Assembly (NCBI GenBank): GCA_016714795.1
Contig: JADKCA010000005.1
Location: forward strand, 1-64,000
Direction: 5' to 3'
Origin: Sphingomonadales bacterium
Lineage (GTDB): Bacteria > Pseudomonadota > Alphaproteobacteria > Sphingomonadales > Sphingomonadaceae
DNA: 64,000 nt
The translations under genes and the position numbers were made by a program. This document shows, piece after piece, positions 59,597 to 64,000 of this stretch. The notes beneath the pieces were generated by a model, which did not search any database, was not told where the DNA came from, and worked only from the letters and a program-made list of their open reading frames with translations. The number at the start of each line of letters is the position of its first letter. Position 1 is the first letter of the stretch.

Positions 59597-59951
59597 CTAC
59601 TTGGCCTGCCGCTTCCTGGGCTCGTCCGAGGTGGCTTCCTTGGCCTTGGCGAGGAAATCAACCTGCTCGGCGATGATCTCACAGCCATAGCGGACCTGGC
59701 CCTCGCTATCGGTCCAGCGCGAGTAGTGAATGCCCTGTGACCATGACCATTGCACCTTTGGTGACATGCTCGGCGACGCACTTGTTGATGGCATTGAAGC
59801 AGGTGATTCGGTGCCATTCGGTTTCGGTCTGGCGGTTGCCTTCGCCGTCTTTGAAACTGCGGGTGGTGGCAAGTGAGAGGTTGGTGATTGCGGCTCCCGA
59901 CTGAGCGGTGCGGACCTCGGCATTGTTGCCGACGAAGCCGACGAGAGTGAC
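59597..59951 (-). pseudogene. ssb: Single-stranded DNA-binding protein, broken (5' end lost to IS, internal frameshift)
   Basis: One frame reads SVTLVGFVGNNAEVRTAQSGAAITNLSLATTRSFKDGEGNRQTETEWHRITCFNAINKCVAEHVTKGAMVMVTG; the expected continuation IHYSRWTDSEGQVRYGCEIIAEQVDFLAKAKEATSDE lies in another frame. An intact gene would need two more bases at the join (about 59738). The first residues are missing because an IS3-family element begins at 59952. Plasmid- and ICE-borne ssb genes sit close to relaxase operons, which fits. It probably no longer makes a working protein. Confidence 0.8.
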
Positions 59952-60004
59952 TGAACCGCCCCGGGATTTCCGGAGGCCCTAACTCCTGAGAGGAAGGGTC
60001 TACG

Positions 60005-60331
60005 ACGAGCAAGACGACGAACAAGTTTGCCCCTGAGGTGCGTGAGCGGGCAGTTCGCCTGGTACTGGACCAGGAAGGCGAGCATCCATCCCGCTGGGCA
60101 GCGATCACCTCCATTGCTGCTATGATCGGTTGTTCCGGCCACACGCTGCTGGAGTGGGTGAAGAAGGCCGAGGTGAACAGCGGCAAGCGTGCCGGCGTTC
60201 CCACTGAGTTGGCGGACCGCTTGAAGGCGCTGGAACGCGAGAACCGAGAGCTGCGGCAGGCCAACGAGATCCTGCGCAAGGCGTCTGCATATTTTGCCCA
60301 GGCGGAGCTCGACCGCCCGTTCAAGCGATGA
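60005..60331 (+). CDS. IS3-family transposase OrfA
   Basis: About 108 codons from ACG at 60005: the sequence SKTTNKFAPEVRERAVRLVLDQEGEHPSRWAAITSIAAMIGCSGHTLLEWVKKAEVNSGKR is the helix-turn-helix of OrfA, and ELADRLKALERENRELRQANEILRKASAYFAQAELDR the leucine-zipper. Related copies begin with ATG where this one has ACG, so the start may be mutated; a GTG at 60038 is the only standard start, and would shorten the protein to 97 residues. OrfB starts 4 nt before its end. Confidence 0.75.
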   Translation, partial: TSKTTNKFAPEVRERAVRLVLDQEGEHPSRWAAITSIAAMIGCSGHTLLEWVKKAEVNSGKRAGVPTELADRLKALERENRELRQANEILRKASAYFAQAELDRPFKR

Positions 60332-60929
60332 CCAGCTTCATTGATGAGCATCGGGGTGAGTATGGGGTCGAGCCGATCTGCCGGGTTCTGCCGATCGCCC
60401 CATCCACCTACCATGAGCGTGTGGCACAGCGCCGCGATCCGTCGCGCCTGTCGCCACGTGCTCAGCGTGACGAGGCGATGAAGCCCGAAGTTCGGCGCGT
60501 GTTCGACGCCAACTTCAAGGTCTATAGCGTGCGCAAGGTGTGGCGGCAGATGCAGCGCGAGGGCTTCGATATTGCCCGATGCACGGTGGAGCGGCTGATG
60601 CGCGATCTCGGCCTGCAGGGCGTGATCCGGGGTAAGCCAGTGAAGACCACGATCAGCGACAAGGCCGCACCGTGTCCGCTCGATCAGGTGAACCGCCAGT
60701 TCCACGCACCGGCGCCCAACCGGCTGTGGGTCTCGGACTTCACTTACGTCTCGACGTGGGGTGGGTTCGTCTATGTCGCCTTCGTGATCGACGTCTACGC
60801 CCGCTATATCGTGGGCTGGCGGCTGAGCAGGACGGCGCATGCCGGCTTCGTGCTCGATGCCTTGGAGCAGGCGATCCATGATCGGCGGCCTGTTCACCGC
60901 GGCGGTCTGATCCACCACAGCGACCGCGG
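60328..60929 (+). pseudogene. IS3-family transposase OrfB, truncated
   Basis: The first 200 residues are normal: IDEHRGEYGVEPICRVLPIAPSTYHERVAQ, the HTH-like segment, and the DDE core with first Asp in WVSDFTYVSTWGGFVYVAFVIDVYAR and second Asp in IHHSDRGV. The reading then passes into the IS21 end and stops at 61059, so the catalytic Glu and C-terminus are lost. Inactive. Confidence 0.85.
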
Positions 60930-60996
60930 TGTCAATGGCACTGTAATTTTCCTCGGAATGGGCAAAGTAAAATTCCCCACTTTGCGGATTGCGGTT

Positions 60997-61872
60997 TCAG
61001 GAACTTGTCATCGAGGCGCCTCCATTTTTGGGCGGTCGACCACGGCGCCGCGGTTCTGACGGCGCGGGCGGCGTGATCCGGGCGGTGGAGCGCACATGCT
61101 CGGGCAGCAGGTCTGCATGACGTCGGAGGCGATAGCTCGAGCCGTCGATCTGGATGACGATTGCGTGATGCAGTAGGCGGTCGAGCAGTGCGGTGGCGAC
61201 GACCGGACTGCCGAAGATTTCGCCCCATTCGGCAAAGCCGCGGTTCGATGTGAGGACCATCGCGCCCTTCTCGTATCGCGCGTTGACGAGCTGGAAGAAC
61301 AGGTTGCCGCCGCCGGGTATGACCGGGAGATAGCCGATTTCGTCGACGATCAGCAGTGAAGGCCTGCAGTAGAAGCGGATCCTCTCACGCAGCGTGCCTT
61401 CCCGCTCGGCCTTGGCAAGTGCCCCGATCAGGTCTGCGAGCGTGATGAACGAGACGCTCTTGCCGGCTTTGACAGCCTCGAGGCCGAGCGCGCTGGCCAA
61501 GTGACTCTTGCCCGTGCCTGGCGGTCCCAACAGGTGGACGACCTCACAGCGTGCAACGAAGTTCAGTTCGGCAAGGGCCAGGATGCGAGCCTTGTCGAGC
61601 GAGGGCTGGAACGAGAAGTCGTATCCGGTGAGCGTCTTGACGGTGTTGAGCCTGCCCATCCGCAGTGCGGTTCGGATCCGCCGATCCTCGCGGAACGTCA
61701 GCTCCTCCAGGAGGATCTGTTCGACGACCTCAAGCGCGGTGATTTCACCGCGATCGAGACGGGATACGCAGGTGTCGACCACCTCGATGGCTCGCGGCAT
61801 TCTGAGGCCGACCATACTGATCTTGATGCGATCGAGCAGCGAAGCCGTGGGATCGGGAAGAAGCGAGTTCAT
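60997..61872 (-). CDS. istB: IS21 helper ATPase IstB
   Basis: 291 residues. Walker A LLGPPGTGKSHLASAL, Walker B LLIVDEIGYLPV, and GAMVLTSNRGFAEWGEIFG with LLDRLLHHAIVIQIDGSSYR, the AAA+ blocks of IstB. It targets and stimulates IstA. The C-terminal end has RRGRPPKNGG. It starts within the last codons of istA (ATGA overlap at 61869). Confidence 0.93.
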   Translation of the reverse strand: MNSLLPDPTASLLDRIKISMVGLRMPRAIEVVDTCVSRLDRGEITALEVVEQILLEELTFREDRRIRTALRMGRLNTVKTLTGYDFSFQPSLDKARILALAELNFVARCEVVHLLGPPGTGKSHLASALGLEAVKAGKSVSFITLADLIGALAKAEREGTLRERIRFYCRPSLLIVDEIGYLPVIPGGGNLFFQLVNARYEKGAMVLTSNRGFAEWGEIFGSPVVATALLDRLLHHAIVIQIDGSSYRLRRHADLLPEHVRSTARITPPAPSEPRRRGRPPKNGGASMTSS

Positions 61873-62786
61873 GCGCTTGCTCCCGACGTTGCCAGCTGGT
61901 GGAGTGTCGGCCTTTCCTCGGCGAACGCCTCATTGACGACGCGGCCTGCGGATGCGTGGACACGCGGGTTGGCGACCCCGCCAAGCCAGTTTCCGAACTG
62001 GAGGTTGAGATCATCGAGATCGCGGAACGTGCTGCCCAGGAAGAAGTCTTCACGGATGTAGCGGAACGGCCGCTCGACCTTGCCCTTGGTTTCCGGCCGA
62101 TAGGCACGGCAGGCGCGTGGCAGGAAGCCATAGTGCCGCGCTAACTCGCCGAGTATCTTGTTGTAGACAACGCGACCATCTTCGTCCTCGCCCAGGACGG
62201 CGGTTTTCATCCGATCGTAGAGGATTTCGCGCGGCACGCCGCCGATCGCTTCGAACGCCGCCCTGTGACACGCCAATACGGTCTGCATCGTCTGGCGCTG
62301 GGCAAAGCGCCCCCAGATCAGCCGTGAGAAGCCCAGCACCATCGAGAACAACCACACGATCTGGACGCTGTTCGGCGCGCTGGTAAACCGGACCCGGAAC
62401 TGAGCGAAGTCGACCTGCGCCTGTTGCCCTGGCGGCGTCTCGAAGCGAACAGCATAAGGACTGCCGCCGCCTGCCGGTCGCAATGTGCGCACCGCATCAC
62501 GCACGGTGCTGTAGCCGCCGGTATAGCCGCGCTCGCCAATTTCGCGCGCAAGGCGCTGCGCGCTCAAGCCAGGATAGGCCGCCAGTCTGGATTTCAGATA
62601 ATCGACCCAAGGGTCGAGTACGCGCTCGCGGGGCTGTCTTGGGCCATACGTCGGCACCCCAAGGCCGCGCGCGATGTATTTACGAACGGTCTTACGGTCG
62701 ATGCCGACTTGGCGAGCGATAACGGCCACCTTCAGGCCTTGGCGATGTAAATCCAGGATCATCAATAAATCTCCAAGCTTCTTCAT
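61869..62786 (-). CDS. istA: IS21 transposase IstA
   Basis: 305 residues from the ATG at 62786; the frame opens at 62861. N-terminal HTH (ILDLHRQGLKVAVIARQVGIDRKTVRKYIARG), DDE core with first Asp in QAQVDFAQFRV, second in EILYDRMKTAV and Glu in ETKGKVERPFRYIRE. Shorter than the longest IstA proteins, as in several IS21 subgroups; it ends normally into istB. Confidence 0.9.
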   Translation of the reverse strand: MKKLGDLLMILDLHRQGLKVAVIARQVGIDRKTVRKYIARGLGVPTYGPRQPRERVLDPWVDYLKSRLAAYPGLSAQRLAREIGERGYTGGYSTVRDAVRTLRPAGGGSPYAVRFETPPGQQAQVDFAQFRVRFTSAPNSVQIVWLFSMVLGFSRLIWGRFAQRQTMQTVLACHRAAFEAIGGVPREILYDRMKTAVLGEDEDGRVVYNKILGELARHYGFLPRACRAYRPETKGKVERPFRYIREDFFLGSTFRDLDDLNLQFGNWLGGVANPRVHASAGRVVNEAFAEERPTLHQLATSGASA

Positions 62787-62832
62787 CGCAGCACGCCTCC
62801 CGTCAGGGAGATCATGCCCGATATTTTGCTTT

Positions 62833-62866
62833 GGCCCTTGTCCGGGGCTCGCCCCGGACAAGGGCC
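62833..62866. repeat. Hairpin between istA and the right IS21 end
   Basis: GGCCCTTGTCCGGGGC (62833-62848) pairs perfectly with GCCCCGGACAAGGGCC (62851-62866). It lies upstream of istA, inside the right end, and may block transcription entering from outside. No T run. Confidence 0.6.
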
Positions 62867-62928
62867 GGTCAGAAGAAGTGGGGAATTTTCAAATGTCAGT
62901 TCTGGGGCATTTTACTCTGCCATCAACA

Positions 62929-63679
62929 GCGCATCCTGAACGTTCTTCTCAACCTGGCCTTTCTCCCAACCGGAAGCCGGATTACAGAACTCAGGCTCGA
63001 ACAAGTAATGTCTGGCCATCGCCGCAAAGCGCGCGTTGACCTGCCGCGCCTTGCCGGTGCCGATCCGGTCAACCGCAGTCTTCATATTGTCGAAGATCCC
63101 GCGCTGCGGCACGCCGCCCAGAACCCTGAACGCCTGGGTCAGGGCGTCGAACAGCATCTCGTGAGTCTGAAGCAGATAGGCCCGCACGGTGAAGGCCCGG
63201 CTGTGCGACAGCTTGGTGTGTGCCACCTGCAACTTGGTCTGCTTGCCGCCCAGCAAGGCCCAGTCCTCGCTCCAGTCGAACTGGAATGCCTCGCCCGGCG
63301 CAAAGACCAAAGGCACGAAGGTGCCACGGCCAGCGGACTGAGCATCGCGTTGACGCTCAGACTTCCACGCGCGTACGAAGGCCGCCACGCGACCGTAGGA
63401 ACCGTCGTAGCCCAGAACCACCAGATCGGCGTGCATCTGCTTGGCTGTGCGCCGTTGCTTGCGCGACTTGCCGACCTCGATCCGCAGCCAACCCGCCAGC
63501 TTCTCGGCAAACGGGTCCAGCTTGCTCGGCCGATCAGCAACCTTGAACCTCGGCTCTACCGTCCCGCTGCGCAGATACTTGCGGATCGTGTTGCGCGACA
63601 GCCCAGTGCGCCGCTCTATCTCCCGGATCGGCATCCCCTCACGGAAATGCCAGCGCCGGATTACGCTCAATAACGCCAT
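62929..63679 (-). pseudogene. istA: IstA of the second IS21 element, truncated
   Basis: From the ATG at 63679: HTH MPIREIERRTGLSRNTIRKYLRSG, first Asp in AFQFDWSEDW, second in RGIFDNMKTAV, Glu in GWEKGQVEKNVQDA; there the other IS21 end begins and the frame closes at 62912. About the first 250 residues of an IstA of some 500 remain. Clearly different in sequence from the complete IstA beside it. Confidence 0.85.
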
Positions 63680-63792
63680 GTCGATCACTCCTGTATCCCC
63701 CAACCCAACAGCCAGGGGAAAGCTCAGAACATGGGTCACTTCTCAGTGGAAATTTATGCCCCTCCCGGGTCAACTCTCAGTGCAAATCAACA
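62929..63792 (-). mobile_element. Remnant of a second, different IS21-family element
   Basis: Its outer end is TGTTGATTTGCACTGAGAG read leftward from 63792, with a second CACTGAGA copy further in (about 63745), as in IS21 ends. Only the 5' part of its istA remains; the 3' part of istA, istB and the other end are cut off at 62928 by the first IS21 element. Confidence 0.8.
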
Positions 63793-63877
63793 GACGTAGC
63801 TTTCCAGCACTTCGCCTTCGTGATCCACTGCGCGCCAGAGGTAGTGCATCTCACCGTTGATCTTTACGTAGAGGCGA
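63793..63877 (-). pseudogene. Fragment of an IS6-family transposase
   Basis: Read leftward from 63877 the bases encode RLYVKINGEMHYLWRAVDHEGEVLESYV, a strongly conserved block of IS6-family DDE transposases around the second catalytic residue (WRAVDHEG). It is cut on the left by the IS21 remnant and on the right by a group II intron end. Confidence 0.75.
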
Positions 63878-64000
63878 GTGGCGCGGGGGAGTTTCACCCC
63901 CGCGCTCTCTCAGAACCGGACGTGACACTCTCTCATGTCATCCGGCTCCCATTGTTCAGCCATATCCGTAAATCAGGGGCCAATGAGCGAACAACCGAGG
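63878..64000 (-). mobile_element. 3' end of a group II intron (domains V and VI), rest off window
   Basis: Read leftward: GAGCCGGATGACA (from 63948), an 8-nt loop, TGTCACGTCCGGTTC (to 63913) is a 36-nt domain V: outer stem GAGCCGGA/TCCGGTTC with the AGC triad, 2-nt CG bulge, distal stem TGACA/TGTCA. It is followed by a domain VI-like stem GCGCGGGGG/CCCCCGCGC (63905-63881) and then a CAC junction at 63880-63878, after which transposase coding resumes. The body and its reverse transcriptase gene lie right of the window. No bulged A is obvious in domain VI. Confidence 0.75.

Larger units (their letters stand above)
59952..60929 (+). mobile_element. IS3-family insertion sequence, right part missing
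   Basis: The left end begins TGAACCGCCCCGGGATTTCC at 59952, inside the start of ssb. Two overlapping genes follow in IS3 order. The element stops at 60929, where the inverted repeat of an IS21-family element begins, so its own right end is gone. Confidence 0.8.
60930..62928 (-). mobile_element. IS21-family insertion sequence (complete)
   Basis: The ends are inverted: TGTCAATGGCACTGTAAT from 60930 and TGTTGATGGCAGAGTAAA read leftward from 62928. Further in, both ends carry AAAATTCCCCACTT at the same distance (position 42 on), as IS21 ends carry repeated subterminal sites. istA and istB are intact. The left flank is IS3 orfB and the right flank a different istA, so there is no target duplication; the element came to lie here through a rearrangement or adjacent deletion. 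Confidence 0.85.

Overview
The window is GC-rich bacterial DNA that reads as an alphaproteobacterial chromosome, most likely from the order Sphingomonadales (Sphingomonas, Blastomonas, Sphingopyxis or a relative). Pointers are the mutM-rpsT-dnaA and ubiE-ubiB order, a PopZ-type pole organiser, CC_3452-, DUF1134-, DUF3297- and DUF177-family proteins, a ubiquinol-cytochrome c chaperone, a PhoK-type alkaline phosphatase as known from Sphingomonas, and a palindromic repeat (cgtcctgagc...gtcgaaggac) that I associate with sphingomonad genomes. No rRNA operon, CRISPR array or clear replication origin is present.

Layout. 1-6.0 kb: a divergent ATP-grasp ligase / PLP-enzyme pair, an LpxH-like phosphoesterase, a glycosyltransferase broken by an internal deletion, and phoK. 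6.2-15.4 kb: tRNA-Ser(CGA), hspQ, small regulators, an acyltransferase, a frameshifted LysR gene with two palindromic operator-like sites facing a possible small RNA, a CYP153-like P450, an ABC-2 exporter and queG. 15.4-28 kb: adenosine kinase, zntB, a siroheme-type dehydrogenase, pdeM, a quinone oxidoreductase, mnmA, arginine succinyltransferase-pathway genes astA and astB separated by a NYN-LOTUS ribonuclease-like gene, an MFS exporter and cysK. 28-46.9 kb: a double-glycine-leader peptide, ubiquinone genes, mutM, rpsT, dnaA, a cell-wall hydrolase, an RNA helicase, two phage-like lytic enzymes, gdhA, bamE, ribD, pcm, tolC and popZ. 47-54 kb: a CoA-ester lyase/hydratase pair, an SDR enzyme, the Lhr-type helicase of the ligase-associated repair set, an aspartic protease and a DUF1134 protein.

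At 54.26 kb the chromosome meets an integrative element: tRNA-Ser(GCT) is followed by a P4-type tyrosine integrase, a MobF relaxase-helicase, a small accessory gene, a gene-free stretch that could hold oriT, and an ssb remnant. From 59.95 kb to the right edge this element is a nest of damaged transposable elements: a truncated IS3-family copy, a complete IS21-family copy, the remains of a second, different IS21-family copy, a scrap of an IS6-family transposase, and the 3' end of a group II intron inserted in that scrap.

Three genes are visibly broken by frameshift or deletion outside the transposon nest or at its edge (glycosyltransferase, LysR regulator, ssb). Most housekeeping genes are tightly packed, often with 4-nt ATGA overlaps. 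The most unusual signals are the LysR/palindromes/putative sRNA locus at 9.5-9.7 kb, the NYN-LOTUS gene inside the ast genes, the double-glycine peptide with its structured leader, and the nested insertion history at the right end.
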